Positions 47,358 through 55,950 of a stretch of 64,000 nucleotides of DNA are shown piece by piece. Source of the DNA: Paenibacillus sp. PastM-3 (GTDB lineage: Bacteria > Bacillota > Bacilli > Paenibacillales > Paenibacillaceae); the NCBI RefSeq assembly GCF_029893965.1, contig NZ_JARXXP010000001.1, forward strand, positions 434,001 through 498,000. The letters are read 5' to 3'. The translations under genes and the position numbers were made by a program. The notes beneath the pieces are model-generated. The model did not search any database, was not told where the DNA came from, and was given only the letters and a program-made list of their open reading frames with translations. The stretch's first letter is position 1. Each line of letters opens with the position of its first letter.

Positions 47358-47774
47358 TTGAATATTGTAGAATTGGATGCAGTACACAATCAGCGGGAAA
47401 TAACGAGGTTACTTGAAGAGCACCGCCATGGTGCAGATAGCAGCATTCCACCCTATGAGCGGACAATGCTCTCCCTTGCAGCTTACGAGAATGACTGCTT
47501 TGTGGGCGGGATCACTGGAGATGTGGCCTGGAACATCCTGAATGTGAACCTGCTGGCAGTAGATCCTGCCTATAGAGGGACCGGTCTAGGGGCTACCTTG
47601 CTTGCTGAGATTGAAAACCGGGCCCGGCAGCTCGGCTGCAAAGTAAGTGAGCTGACCACCATGAGCTGGCAGGCGCCTCATTTCTATCAAAAGCAGGGCT
47701 ACGAGATTTTCGGAGAAATCAAGGATTGCCCGAATGAGGGGCATACGAAGTATTATCTGAAGAAGCGGCTATAG
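47358..47774 (+). CDS. GNAT N-acetyltransferase
   Basis: This 138-residue acetyltransferase has the acetyl-CoA loop VDPAYRGTGLGATLL and the late FYQKQGYEIFGEI typical of GNAT enzymes. The start is TTG, supported by AAGGAG nine bases before it, with TTATAGT as a possible -10 further up. It seems to be a stand-alone gene, followed by a hairpin terminator. The substrate cannot be told. Confidence 0.85.
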   Translation: MNIVELDAVHNQREITRLLEEHRHGADSSIPPYERTMLSLAAYENDCFVGGITGDVAWNILNVNLLAVDPAYRGTGLGATLLAEIENRARQLGCKVSELTTMSWQAPHFYQKQGYEIFGEIKDCPNEGHTKYYLKKRL

Positions 47775-47802
47775 CGGGGGCTGTTGCGCAGAGTGGATGC
47801 AT

Positions 47803-47856
47803 TGCCCCTTGTTTTGGCTATTTCGCCTGCCGCGGGCGAAATCAAGGGCATTTTTG
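47803..47856 (+). terminator. Terminator after the GNAT gene
   Basis: GCCCCTTG pairs with CAAGGGC (one bulge), and inside it ATTTCGCC pairs with GGCGAAAT; TTTTT follows. This two-tier hairpin lies shortly downstream of the stop codon. Confidence 0.75.
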
Positions 47857-47954
47857 CCATGCTTTATAATCGCTTAATGGGAGTTTTCCCCTTGTTCCCC
47901 GGCCCCCGCAATTTACTCCAATACTAAACCATACTATCTTCTATTTACTATTCA

Positions 47955-49447
47955 CTCAACTTTCGCACCTAGAAAATTGGCTTAAACCCTTGAGGCTGTA
48001 AGAAGAATTCGCAACATTTAGCCGAATTGACAAAAAACAACACCTCACTAGTTTGGTATCATGGAAGTGTCGAGCAACCATGCCAACAAGAAAGGTGCGT
48101 AACCCTATGTTACAACAACATTCCCTGTCTGAACAGTCTCGCTTTTCCAAACTTTTTGCGACCCTTCATATCGGACAAACCTTGCGTCAAGTGGGCATTT
48201 CTAAATCGTTCGGTCTTTCAAGCCTAGCGATTTTTCAAATCGTGTTCTCCTTGGTCTTCGAAGGGAAGAACTGGTTTCACCTTCTGGAAAGTGACCGCGC
48301 TGCAGATCTTCCCGGCAAAGACGTCATCTACCGCTTTTTGAATCAAGCTTCTTTTGCTTGGCGACGTTTTTTGCAGGCCTTAAGTCTTCGCATCGTACGT
48401 CATTTCGAATCGCTCATTTCCTCTCAGCGCGTACGTGTGTTTATTATCGACGATTCCGTTTTGAGCCGAAACCGGAGCAAAAAAGCAGAGCTATTAGCAC
48501 GGGTTTTTGACCATTCCACCGGCAAATTCATCAAAGGCTACACCATGCTAACTCTAGGGTGGTCGGACGGTTTTAGCTTTGCTCCACTTGATTTTGTCAT
48601 GCTCTCTTCTGCCAAAATCACCAATCGGTTGTGTGAAATAGCTTCGAATCTGTCCAAACGAAGTCACGGCTACAAGCGTCGAATAGAGGCCTTTTCCCGG
48701 AAGCCCGATGCGGTTGTAGCTTTATTGGAACGGGCTTTGCATGCAGGATTCACCGCCGACTACGTGCTTATGGATTGCTGGTTTACGCAGACTCCACTCT
48801 TACGATTAATGGGCTTCCTGTGATTGGCATGGTGAAAGAAATGAAACAACGCTATCTGGTGCAGGGCAAGCGATTGACGCTGCGAGAAGTATTTCAAAGC
48901 CTTCCTGCCTCGAAGGCAAAAGATATGAAAGGCTCCATCATCGTGCAAACGGCTTGTGGGCTACCCGTGAAGCTTGTTTTTGTCCGTAACCGGAATAAAA
49001 AGAGAGAGTGGCTGGCCATTTTAAGTACGGATGTGACGGTAGACGCAGCTGAAATCGTAAGAATCTACGGCATGCGCTGGAGCATTGAGACTTTTTTTAA
49101 GGTCACCAAAAGCTATTTGAAACTGGGAACTGAATTCCAGGGCCGTTCCTTTGACGGGCTGATTAGCCATACGAAGATTGTATTCAGCCGGTATTTAGCC
49201 ATGGAATACGAACGGCGTCAATCGAGTGATGACCGGACACTTGGAGGACTCTTCTTTCTCTTTGCGGACGAGGTTCGCGATCTGGACTACCAGTTTGCGC
49301 TTCAGCAGCTCATGAGTTTATTTCTTGAAATGTCCCAGGCGAAAACAAAGAACAAAACAGAAGTTTTTTGTCAACTACAGGAGTTGATTTCCGGTTTACC
49401 CAGTAATATCAAGGGTTTATTTGGAGATTTGAACTGCGAAAGTTGAG
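47955..49447. mobile_element. IS4-family insertion sequence (about 1.49 kb)
   Basis: Perfect 13-base terminal inverted repeats CTCAACTTTCGCA / TGCGAAAGTTGAG bound the element at 47955-47967 and 49435-49447. Between them lies one transposase gene with DDE residues, now frameshifted. Flanks on both sides are the same type of low-complexity CTATTTACT sequence, so the target duplication cannot be read with certainty; CTATTTACT directly follows the right end and also occurs nine bases out on the left. Confidence 0.85.
48053..49446 (+). pseudogene. IS4-family transposase, frameshifted
   Basis: The frame from 48053 runs to a stop at 48823 and contains the first Asp (VFIIDDSVLSR) and the second (YVLMDCWFT). 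The remaining part lies in the frame one base back, from about 48800 to 49446, with VIGMVKEMKQRYL and the catalytic Glu in YGMRWSIETFFKVTK (the Y-R-E-K box). Family proteins read straight through, about 460 residues. No slippery heptamer is seen at the joint, so a one-base deletion is likelier than programmed frameshifting. The stop codon TGA lies inside the right inverted repeat. The element is probably not able to move unaided. Confidence 0.85.
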
Positions 49448-49582
49448 CTATTTACTTCTATTTACTATTTACTCCCTGCTAACTTCTGTCTACTATTAAC
49501 TCCTTACTATCTACTCCTATTTTCTACTAACTACTCCCTACAGTTTACTATCTACTTTCTATCACCTTCCTATATCCCCTAT
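49448..49582. repeat. Pyrimidine-rich degenerate repeat tract
   Basis: About 130 bases consist almost only of C, T and A in irregular units built on ACT/TACT (CTATTTACT, TCTACT, CCTTACT), spaced about 6-10 bases. A shorter stretch of the same kind precedes the insertion sequence (about 47905-47954). No start codon, SD or stable hairpin is seen. The rest of the gap up to aldA holds only a possible weak terminator. Confidence 0.7.
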
Positions 49583-49600
49583 CCTTACCTGAACGAAATA

Positions 49601-49627
49601 CAGACCCCCGGAAAGCCCGGGAGCCTG
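49601..49627 (-). terminator. Possible terminator of aldA
   Basis: CAGACCCCCGG can pair with CCGGGAGCCTG with two mismatches, about 120 bases downstream of the aldA stop; the following T run is poor. It is only a candidate. Confidence 0.35.
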
Positions 49628-49749
49628 TAGCTATAATAAGATTAGTGCACATCTTTAGTTATCCATGTTGCAGCATCGATCTAGTAACTTCCATCTGTTT
49701 TCAAACATCAGTGGGCATACAAACGCTTACATTCCTCATTCAACGTACG

Positions 49750-51195
49750 TCAGTTAACCGACTTATCATACTGCAGGTACACAACCTGAGTCTGCAGATA
49801 CTCGTTCAAGCCATGTTTGCCGTCGGCACCGCCGATGCCGGATTTGCGCCAGCCGGCGTGGAAGCCCTGCATCGCTTCAAAGTTCTCGCGGTTGATGTAC
49901 GTTTCCCCGTACTTCAGGCGTTTGATTACCTTCATCGCCACATTCAGGTTCTGCGTATACAGGGACGAAGTCAGGCCGAATTCGCTGTCATTGGCCAGCT
50001 CGATCGCTTCATCCAGGGTTGCGAATGTCACAATCGGGATAACCGGTCCAAAGATCTCTTCCTGCACGATCTCCATCTTGTTAGTAGCACCGGCAATGAC
50101 GGTCGGCTCATAAAAGCTGCCAGTACCTTCAACTTTTTTACCGCCCAGCAGAACCTTTGCGCCTTCTTCAACTGCCCGGTCCACCTTCTGCTGTACAGAA
50201 TCCTGCGCGGCCTTGTTGATCAGCGGTCCCATCTGGATGCCGGTATCGACCAGAGGATTGCCGTATTTCACTGCCTTCATGGCTTCAACCAGCCGGGCGG
50301 TGAATTCGTCCTTAATCGATTCGTGCACATACACGCGCTCGGCACAGTTACACACCTGGCCTGTATTGATGACGCGGGAATCAACGATCGCTTTAACCGC
50401 AAGATCCAGATCGGCATCAGCCATGACTATCGCCGGTGCTTTGCCGCCAAGCTCAAGGCTGACCTTGATAATGTTTTCGGCTGCGGCCTCCATCACCTTT
50501 TGTCCGGCCGGAACGCTGCCTGTCAGACTGACCATGCCGACCTTCGGGTTGCTGGCCAGCTCATTGCCGACCTCGCCGCCTCTGCCTGTCACCAGGTTGT
50601 ATACACCCTTTGGCAGACCGACTTTATCTACAATTTTAGTAAAAGCAATCGCATTATTAGGTGACTCAACACTAGGTTTAACTACGATAGTATTCCCGGT
50701 AATCAGGGCCGGTGCCATTTTTCTGGCGATCAGGAAGAACGGGAAATTCCAGGGCAGAATCCCTGTTGTAACCCCGATGGCCCGCTTGAACACAAAAATA
50801 TTCTCGTTATCGCGGTCACTCTGGACAATTTCACCCTCGTAGCGGCGTGCCCATTCAGCCATGTAATCCAGGTAGTCTGCCGTAAAATGGACTTCCACTG
50901 TGGATAGCTCCAGCGTTTTGCCTACTTCCTCGGAGATAAGTCTGGCAATACTGTCCGCCTGAGCACGGATTCCGTTTGCAATCGCATGCAGATACTTTCC
51001 TCTTTCTACTGCAGGGGTTTCTTCCCAGGCTGACTGTGCTGCATCGGCAGCATCAATGGCACGTGCGACATCATTTTTGGTCGCTTTAGGTACCTGTGAA
51101 ATGACTTCATCGGTTGACGGGTTGGTGACATCCATCCACTCTTGGGTTTCTGATTCGGTAAATTGGCCGTTGATGTACATCAAATGCTTTTCCAC
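49750..51195 (-). CDS. aldA: Lactaldehyde dehydrogenase (aldehyde dehydrogenase A)
   Basis: This 481-residue NAD-dependent dehydrogenase resembles Escherichia coli AldA along its whole length: YMAEWARRYEGEIVQSDR, GVTTGILPWNFPFFLIARKM, the Glu motif SLELGGKAPAIV, catalytic Cys in NTGQVCNCAERVY and NRENFEAMQGFHAGWRKSG near the end. AldA oxidises L-lactaldehyde from rhamnose or fucose to L-lactate, and also glycolaldehyde. The start is GTG with GGGGGAG upstream. It is divergent from lutABC, which uses lactate, and shares a cre site with it. Confidence 0.92.
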   Translation of the reverse strand: MEKHLMYINGQFTESETQEWMDVTNPSTDEVISQVPKATKNDVARAIDAADAAQSAWEETPAVERGKYLHAIANGIRAQADSIARLISEEVGKTLELSTVEVHFTADYLDYMAEWARRYEGEIVQSDRDNENIFVFKRAIGVTTGILPWNFPFFLIARKMAPALITGNTIVVKPSVESPNNAIAFTKIVDKVGLPKGVYNLVTGRGGEVGNELASNPKVGMVSLTGSVPAGQKVMEAAAENIIKVSLELGGKAPAIVMADADLDLAVKAIVDSRVINTGQVCNCAERVYVHESIKDEFTARLVEAMKAVKYGNPLVDTGIQMGPLINKAAQDSVQQKVDRAVEEGAKVLLGGKKVEGTGSFYEPTVIAGATNKMEIVQEEIFGPVIPIVTFATLDEAIELANDSEFGLTSSLYTQNLNVAMKVIKRLKYGETYINRENFEAMQGFHAGWRKSGIGGADGKHGLNEYLQTQVVYLQYDKSVN

Positions 51196-51240
51196 TGTTA
51201 CTCCCCCTCAAGAAAAATTATTCCATCACTTCCTCCCTAG

Positions 51241-51254
51241 TGTAAACGCTAACA
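51241..51254. promoter_or_regulatory. cre site (CcpA operator)
   Basis: TGTAAACGCTAACA matches the consensus TGWNANCGNTNWCA at every position. It lies about 46 bases upstream of aldA and 108 upstream of lutA, so catabolite repression of either or both genes is expected. Confidence 0.7.
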
Positions 51255-51303
51255 ACATTTTATGTCAACAACATACACATTTTTCGTGTGTTTTTATGTT
51301 GTT
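51251..51303. promoter_or_regulatory. Repeated AACAACAT motifs in the aldA-lutA control region
   Basis: AACAACAT occurs at 51251-51258 and 51267-51274 as a direct repeat 16 bases apart, and inverted as ATGTTGTT at 51296-51303. The second and third form an inverted repeat AACAACATA/TATGTTGTT. A TTGACT at about 51309-51314 may be the lut -35. These look like binding sites for a dedicated regulator not encoded in this window. Confidence 0.45.
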
Positions 51304-51361
51304 TTTCATTGACTTTTTGAGTTAAGCTATAAATACCAACGTTGCGATTGGAGGAACAGGA

Positions 51362-52117
51362 ATGAAAGTAAGCATCTTTTCGACTTGTTTAGTAGACCTT
51401 ATGACCCCGGCAGCGGGAAAAGCAATGGTTGAAGTCCTTGAAAGGCTTGGCTGTGAGCTTGATTTTCCGGCTTCGCAGGTCTGCTGCGGCCAGCCCACGT
51501 ATAACAGCGGGTATCTGGAGGATTCCAAGCTGGCTATGAAAAATATGATGCTCGCCTTTGAGCATTCAGATTATGTAGTTGGTCCCTCAGGCTCCTGTAT
51601 AGCCATGTTCCATGAGTACCCGAAGATATTTAAAGGTGATCCGGACTGGGAATTGAAAGCGGTTGCCTTAAAAGAGAAATCGTACGAATTCACCCAGTTC
51701 ATCGTTAGAGTGCTGGGGACCACGGATGTCGGAGCCAGGCTTGAAGGGACGGCGACCTATCACCGGTCCTGTCATATGACGAGACTGCTTGGTGAAAAAG
51801 AAACCCCTTACCAGCTGCTGGAACAAGTACGCGGATTACAGCTGGAGCCGCTCAAGAACAGCGATAACTGCTGCGGCTTCGGCGGAACCTTCTCAGTGAA
51901 AATGCCGGAAATCTCCTGGCAGATGGTCGATGAAAAATGCGACAGTGTGATTGAAACCGGGGCGGATATACTGATCAGCGCGGATATGGGCTGCCTGCTC
52001 AATATCGGCGGCCGCCTGTCCCGTAAAGGAGCACCCGTCAAAATCATGCATATTGCTGAGGTGCTGAACCAGACCGGCGAGCCGGCAGCAGCAGCCAAAG
52101 GAGGCATCTCCTCATGA
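51362..52117 (+). CDS. lutA: L-lactate oxidation complex subunit LutA
   Basis: This 251-residue protein has two cysteine-rich CCG domains ([27 protein letters not shown]) and an [11 protein letters not shown] block, typical of LutA, the glycolate-oxidase-like iron-sulfur subunit. It passes electrons when L-lactate is oxidised to pyruvate on the inner membrane side. The ATG has GGAGG about seven bases ahead. It overlaps lutB by four bases (ATGA), so the operon is coupled. Confidence 0.95.
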   Translation: MKVSIFSTCLVDLMTPAAGKAMVEVLERLGCELDFPASQVCCGQPTYNSGYLEDSKLAMKNMMLAFEHSDYVVGPSGSCIAMFHEYPKIFKGDPDWELKAVALKEKSYEFTQFIVRVLGTTDVGARLEGTATYHRSCHMTRLLGEKETPYQLLEQVRGLQLEPLKNSDNCCGFGGTFSVKMPEISWQMVDEKCDSVIETGADILISADMGCLLNIGGRLSRKGAPVKIMHIAEVLNQTGEPAAAAKGGISS

Positions 52118-53541
52118 GCCTGAAAACAGATAATCGTGAGTTCGGCGAGCGGACGGCAGACGGCATTGGCAATACTTTTATGCGCAGTGCGGTAAGTTCC
52201 GCACAGGACAGCCTTAAGACCAGACGGCTTACTGCCGCTACTGCGCTCGGTGACTGGGAGGCATGGCGGCTTGTCGGCCAGACGATCCGCCAGCATACGC
52301 TTAAGAACCTGGATTTCTATCTAAACCAGCTGGCTGATAATATTGAGGCCAAAGGCGGTCATATCTATTTTGCCGCAACCAAGGAAGAGGCCAGCCGTTA
52401 TATCCGGGACGTTGTCGTCTCGAAGCAGGCCCGGAGAATCGTCAAATCAAAGTCCATGGTCACTGAGGAAATTGAAATGAACAAGGTGCTGCTTGAAGCC
52501 GGCTGTGACCTGATCGAGACCGACCTTGGCGAATATATATTGCAGATCGATGACTGGGATCCGCCTTCACATATTGTGGCTCCTGCCCTGCATAAGGACC
52601 GCAACCAGATTAAGCGGGTATTCACAGAAAAGCTTGGCTACACAGGAGATGAAAGCCCTGAGAAGCTGGCCCGTCATGCCCGTGCAGTGCTGCGCCAGAA
52701 GTTTCTGGAGGCGGATGTCGGGATTACCGGCTGCAATTTTGCCGTAGCCAATATGGGCGCGATCAATCTGGTGACCAATGAAGGCAACGGTGATCTGACA
52801 GCCGCTATTCCCAAGACGCAGATCGCTGTAATGGGGATGGAACGGATCGTCCCGACCATTGAGGAAATGGAGGTGCTGGACAATCTGCTCTGCCGGAGTG
52901 CTGTCGGACAGAAGCTGACCAGTTACATCACTGTCATGGGGCCCAAGGCACCCGGAGAAAGCGATGGCCCTGATGAATTCCACCTCGTTGTCGTCGATAA
53001 CGGCCGCTCCGAGATTCTGGGAAGTGAATTTAGCGAGGCCCTGCAGTGCATCCGCTGCGGCGCCTGCCTAAATGTCTGCCCGGTCTACCGGCATATCGGC
53101 GGTCATGCTTACGGCTCCATCTATCCCGGCCCGATCGGAGCGGTTATTACGCCACTGCTCGGCGGATATGATGATTACAAGGAGCTGCCCTTTGCCTCCA
53201 GTCTGTGCGGGGCTTGTACAGATGTCTGTCCGGTCAAAATTCCGCTGCACGAGCAGCTGATCATGCACCGGCAAAATATCGTGAAGGAGAAGCGGACCGG
53301 CGCTGCCGAACGCATCCAGATGAAAGCAGCAGGCCGCCTCCTCTCCTCCCCCTCTTTGTTCGGGAAGGTGCTGCGTCTGGCCAATCCGGGCAGCCGGATG
53401 ATGAGCAAGCATGGCCGGATTGTCAGAGGACCCGGCCTGATCCAGGGCTGGGTCGGCGTCCGTGATCTTAATCAGCCGGTCAAGCAAGCGGACAGCTTCC
53501 GCACCTGGATGAAGGAACGTCAGGGAGGTACAAACCAATGA
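52114..53541 (+). CDS. lutB: L-lactate oxidation complex subunit LutB
   Basis: This 475-residue protein has an N-terminal LUD domain ([32 protein letters not shown]) and two [4Fe-4S] motifs, [22 protein letters not shown] (first cysteines about residue 310) and [16 protein letters not shown]. LutB is the ferredoxin-like core of the LutABC L-lactate dehydrogenase. It overlaps lutA and lutC by four bases each. Nothing is missing. Confidence 0.95.
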   Translation: MSLKTDNREFGERTADGIGNTFMRSAVSSAQDSLKTRRLTAATALGDWEAWRLVGQTIRQHTLKNLDFYLNQLADNIEAKGGHIYFAATKEEASRYIRDVVVSKQARRIVKSKSMVTEEIEMNKVLLEAGCDLIETDLGEYILQIDDWDPPSHIVAPALHKDRNQIKRVFTEKLGYTGDESPEKLARHARAVLRQKFLEADVGITGCNFAVANMGAINLVTNEGNGDLTAAIPKTQIAVMGMERIVPTIEEMEVLDNLLCRSAVGQKLTSYITVMGPKAPGESDGPDEFHLVVVDNGRSEILGSEFSEALQCIRCGACLNVCPVYRHIGGHAYGSIYPGPIGAVITPLLGGYDDYKELPFASSLCGACTDVCPVKIPLHEQLIMHRQNIVKEKRTGAAERIQMKAAGRLLSSPSLFGKVLRLANPGSRMMSKHGRIVRGPGLIQGWVGVRDLNQPVKQADSFRTWMKERQGGTNQ

Positions 53542-54221
53542 CTGCCATTAACAAAAACAACAACAGGGAATCCTTTCTGAACCGGGTGGCTTCCAGTCTC
53601 GGCCGGGAGCGCGCATACAACGTTCAGCGTCCGGATATCAAGGGAATGATGCCCGATAGCTACGGGACGCTTACCAATGCCGATCTGATTGATATTTTGA
53701 AGGAGCAATGCTTCTTCATCCATACCCAGCTGATTGAATCCACACCTGAGATTCTGCAGCAGACGCTTGATGATCTGATTGACGCCAACGGCGGTGGATC
53801 AGTAATCACCTCGGGTGATCCGAGGTTTGCCCGCTACGGGCTGAGCTTTCCGGGTTCAACGGAATGGTCGGAGGCTTCCGGCCGCGAGGAGAATATCAGC
53901 CGTTCAGAAGCGGCTAATACCGTAGTCGTATTCGCAGATTATGTACTGGCTGAATCGGGAACTATAGTCGTGGAAAGCCGGCCGGATCAGGGGCGCGCCC
54001 TCCACTTTCTGCCTGAGCATTATATCGCCATAATTGAAAGAGAAAGGATCGTACTGCGTTCCACTCAGGCAGCGGCAGCATTGAACCGGCGGATTGAAGC
54101 GGGAGAGCAGGTCGGCTCCTCCATCAACTTCATCTCCGGACCTTCCAATTCGGCGGACATAGAAATGCAGCTGGTTGTCGGCGTACACGGCCCGTTGAGA
54201 GCCACCTATGTCCTTATCTGA
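53538..54221 (+). CDS. lutC: L-lactate oxidation complex subunit LutC
   Basis: This 227-residue LUD-domain protein completes the LutABC complex ([59 protein letters not shown] at the end). It would let the cell grow on L-lactate, including that made by AldA next door. Starts on an ATGA overlap with lutB and is followed by a strong terminator. Confidence 0.94.
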   Translation: MTAINKNNNRESFLNRVASSLGRERAYNVQRPDIKGMMPDSYGTLTNADLIDILKEQCFFIHTQLIESTPEILQQTLDDLIDANGGGSVITSGDPRFARYGLSFPGSTEWSEASGREENISRSEAANTVVVFADYVLAESGTIVVESRPDQGRALHFLPEHYIAIIERERIVLRSTQAAAALNRRIEAGEQVGSSINFISGPSNSADIEMQLVVGVHGPLRATYVLI

Positions 54222-54255
54222 ATAATAACCTTTGTCTGGCAGTCAACAGGAAATA

Positions 54256-54309
54256 AGCAGAGCAGTGTTCTTCCGGAGCAGCGGAAGAAGGACTGCTCTG
54301 CTTTATTTT
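54256..54309 (+). terminator. Terminator of lutABC
   Basis: AGCAGAGCAGT pairs with ACTGCTCTGCT, and inside GTTCTTCC with GGAAGAAG; TTTATTTTT follows. It stands about 35 bases after the lutC stop. Confidence 0.85.
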
Positions 54310-54393
54310 TACTGATGCTGATTATTGGGGAAAGCTTACTGTCATCGCCGGCAGAAAACCATAACGTGCTACTGGATGGTTTGGGTTGTAATA

Positions 54394-54402
54394 TGTTATA
54401 CT
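54394..54402 (+). promoter_or_regulatory. Extended -10 promoter for the CNNM genes
   Basis: TGTTATACT fits the extended -10 pattern TGN-TATAAT. The -35 is weak. It precedes a purine-rich SD and a 13-codon ORF, so the leader of the downstream gene is about 175 bases. Confidence 0.45.
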
Positions 54403-54436
54403 CTTTCGTATATCTTATGGAGGGGGGCGAACAATA

Positions 54437-54478
54437 ATGGGAAGGCGATATTGCAAATGGATTGTGCTCCTACATTGA
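54437..54478 (+). CDS. Candidate leader peptide of 13 residues upstream of the CNNM gene
   Basis: ATG with a very strong SD (GGAGGGGGG, nine bases upstream) begins a 13-codon frame, MGRRYCKWIVLLH, that stops 100 bases before the TTG start of the CNNM gene. Short translated leaders regulate Mg2+ transport genes in enterobacteria (for example mgtL), which makes this worth noting, but no similar sequence is known to me. It may equally be a chance ORF downstream of a good SD. The rest of this 357-base gap holds the lut terminator, the promoter and the SD hairpin. Confidence 0.35.
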   Translation: MGRRYCKWIVLLH

Positions 54479-54548
54479 TCCGCTTCTACGGCTGTATGAG
54501 TATCCCGGCGCTTACGTTTGATTCACAAATACGTCCTTAATTCAACTT

Positions 54549-54581
54549 GGAGGTGAATCCCTCATTTGAGGGAAAGGATTG
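54549..54581 (+). promoter_or_regulatory. SD hairpin of the first CNNM gene
   Basis: GGAGGTGA (54549-54556) is followed by TCCCTC-ATTT-GAGGGA (54558-54573), then AAGGA and the TTG start. The right arm GAGGG is itself a well-spaced SD (six bases), and the CCCTC between can pair either with it or with the upstream GGAGG. The same layout occurs before the second gene. Confidence 0.55.
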
Positions 54582-55895
54582 GATTTAATAACCTTAACTA
54601 ACCTAATGATCCTTGCAATATTAATAGTAATGACGGCTTTTTTTGTAGCTTCAGAATTTGCAGCTGTAAAAATGCGGATGTCACGGATTGAACAGCTGAT
54701 CGATGAAGGCAACAAAAAGGCAGTATTAGCTAAAAAAGTGGTTGGAGACCTGGACTACTATCTGTCTGCCTGCCAGCTCGGGATTACAGTAACTGCACTC
54801 GGTCTCGGTGCCATCGGTAAGCCGGCGGTAGAACGTATTCTCTACCCTGTTTTTGATTATTTCAATGTATCTGAATCTTCTGCTTCTATAGCGTCTTATG
54901 CAATTGCATTTCTGTTTGTAACCTTTCTGCACGTAGTTGTCGGAGAGATGGCACCGAAGACACTGGCGATCCAGTTTTCTGAAAAGCTTACGCTTCTCCT
55001 CTCTCCGCCCCTCTACTGGTTCGGCAAAATCATGCACCCGTTTATCGTTGCGTTGAACGGAACTTCACGGGTCATCCTGCGCATGTTCGGCGTAAAGCCG
55101 GCAGGCCATGAGGACCATTATTCGGAGGAAGAGCTGCGGATTATTATGGCCCAGAGCTTTGAGGGCGGCGAGATTAATGAACAGAAGCTGGAGTATCTGG
55201 AAAATGTATTTTCCTTCGATGAGCGTATTGCCAAGGATATTATGATTCCGCGGACCAGTATGGTCGCCCTGGATTATGATATGTCGAATGAAGATATCGT
55301 CAGCATACTCGACATCAATAACTATACCCGCTATCCGGTCATCGAGACCGGTAATAAAGACCGTGTTCTGGGTGTGGTCAACGTGAAGAAGATGCTTCCG
55401 CACATTATCGCGGGCAGAGATCCTGATCTGAAGGAATTTGTACGGAGTCTCCCTACCGTATCTTCTGTAACGCCTATTAAGGAAGCCATGCTGAAAATGC
55501 AGCAGGAGCAGATGCACATGGCTCTGGTTATTGACGAATATGGCGGTACTGCCGGGATTCTCACCCTGGAGGATATCCTTGAGGAGCTGGTCGGCGAAAT
55601 CCGGGATGAGTTCGATGCTGACGAGGTGTCGGAAATCCAGCGGATTGATGAGCAGACTTATATTATTAGCGGACGAGTGCTGCTGGAGGATATTGAAGAG
55701 CAATTTGGCCTGACGTTCGAGGACAGCGAGGAAATCGATACCATCGGGGGTTGGATTCAATTCCGTGAAGGTACATCTGTTGAAGCGGGATATGAATTCA
55801 AGGCCGGCGGACAAAACTGGACGATTATGGAAATAGATAATTTCCAGATCAAGCAGGTCATTCTGCACTACAAACAGCCGCAGTTACAGCAATAA
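54579..55895 (+). CDS. HlyC/CorC-family CNNM-type membrane protein, full length
   Basis: This 438-residue protein has an N-terminal CNNM (DUF21) membrane domain with three to four helices (about 1-190; TAFFVASEFAAVKMRMSR, LDYYLSACQLGITVTALGLG), a CBS pair (about 205-335) and a C-terminal CorC_HlyC domain (about 350-430). CNNM proteins are linked to Mg2+ efflux or homeostasis (B. subtilis MpfA/YhdP and bacterial CorC). The start is TTG. A closely similar but shorter gene follows 52 bases later, so the two arose by tandem duplication. Confidence 0.9.
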   Translation: MDLITLTNLMILAILIVMTAFFVASEFAAVKMRMSRIEQLIDEGNKKAVLAKKVVGDLDYYLSACQLGITVTALGLGAIGKPAVERILYPVFDYFNVSESSASIASYAIAFLFVTFLHVVVGEMAPKTLAIQFSEKLTLLLSPPLYWFGKIMHPFIVALNGTSRVILRMFGVKPAGHEDHYSEEELRIIMAQSFEGGEINEQKLEYLENVFSFDERIAKDIMIPRTSMVALDYDMSNEDIVSILDINNYTRYPVIETGNKDRVLGVVNVKKMLPHIIAGRDPDLKEFVRSLPTVSSVTPIKEAMLKMQQEQMHMALVIDEYGGTAGILTLEDILEELVGEIRDEFDADEVSEIQRIDEQTYIISGRVLLEDIEEQFGLTFEDSEEIDTIGGWIQFREGTSVEAGYEFKAGGQNWTIMEIDNFQIKQVILHYKQPQLQQ

Positions 55896-55916
55896 GAATG
55901 TCTTATCTATTATTTT

Positions 55917-55950
55917 GGAGGTGAATCCCTCAAGCTGAGGGAAAACTTTG
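55917..55950 (+). promoter_or_regulatory. SD hairpin of the second CNNM gene
   Basis: GGAGGTGA (55917-55924) is followed by TCCCTCA-AGC-TGAGGGA (55926-55942, seven base pairs), then AAACT and the TTG start. It reproduces the element before the first gene, with a changed loop but an intact stem. Confidence 0.55.

Noticed and set aside
48053..49446. Programmed frameshifting in the transposase
   Set aside because: No slippery heptamer or downstream structure is seen at the joint, and the IS4 family is usually read as one frame.
49448..49582. CRISPR-like repeats in the ACT-rich tract
   Set aside because: Units vary in length and sequence, there are no constant repeats or unique spacers, and no cas gene is present.
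54325..54540. 71-codon open frame upstream of the CNNM gene
   Set aside because: It has no SD, a composition unlike its neighbours, and overlaps promoter and leader signals.
54403..54578. M-box or yybP-ykoY metal riboswitch before the CNNM genes
   Set aside because: The conserved sequence boxes of these riboswitches are not seen; only the short hairpin and leader ORF are.
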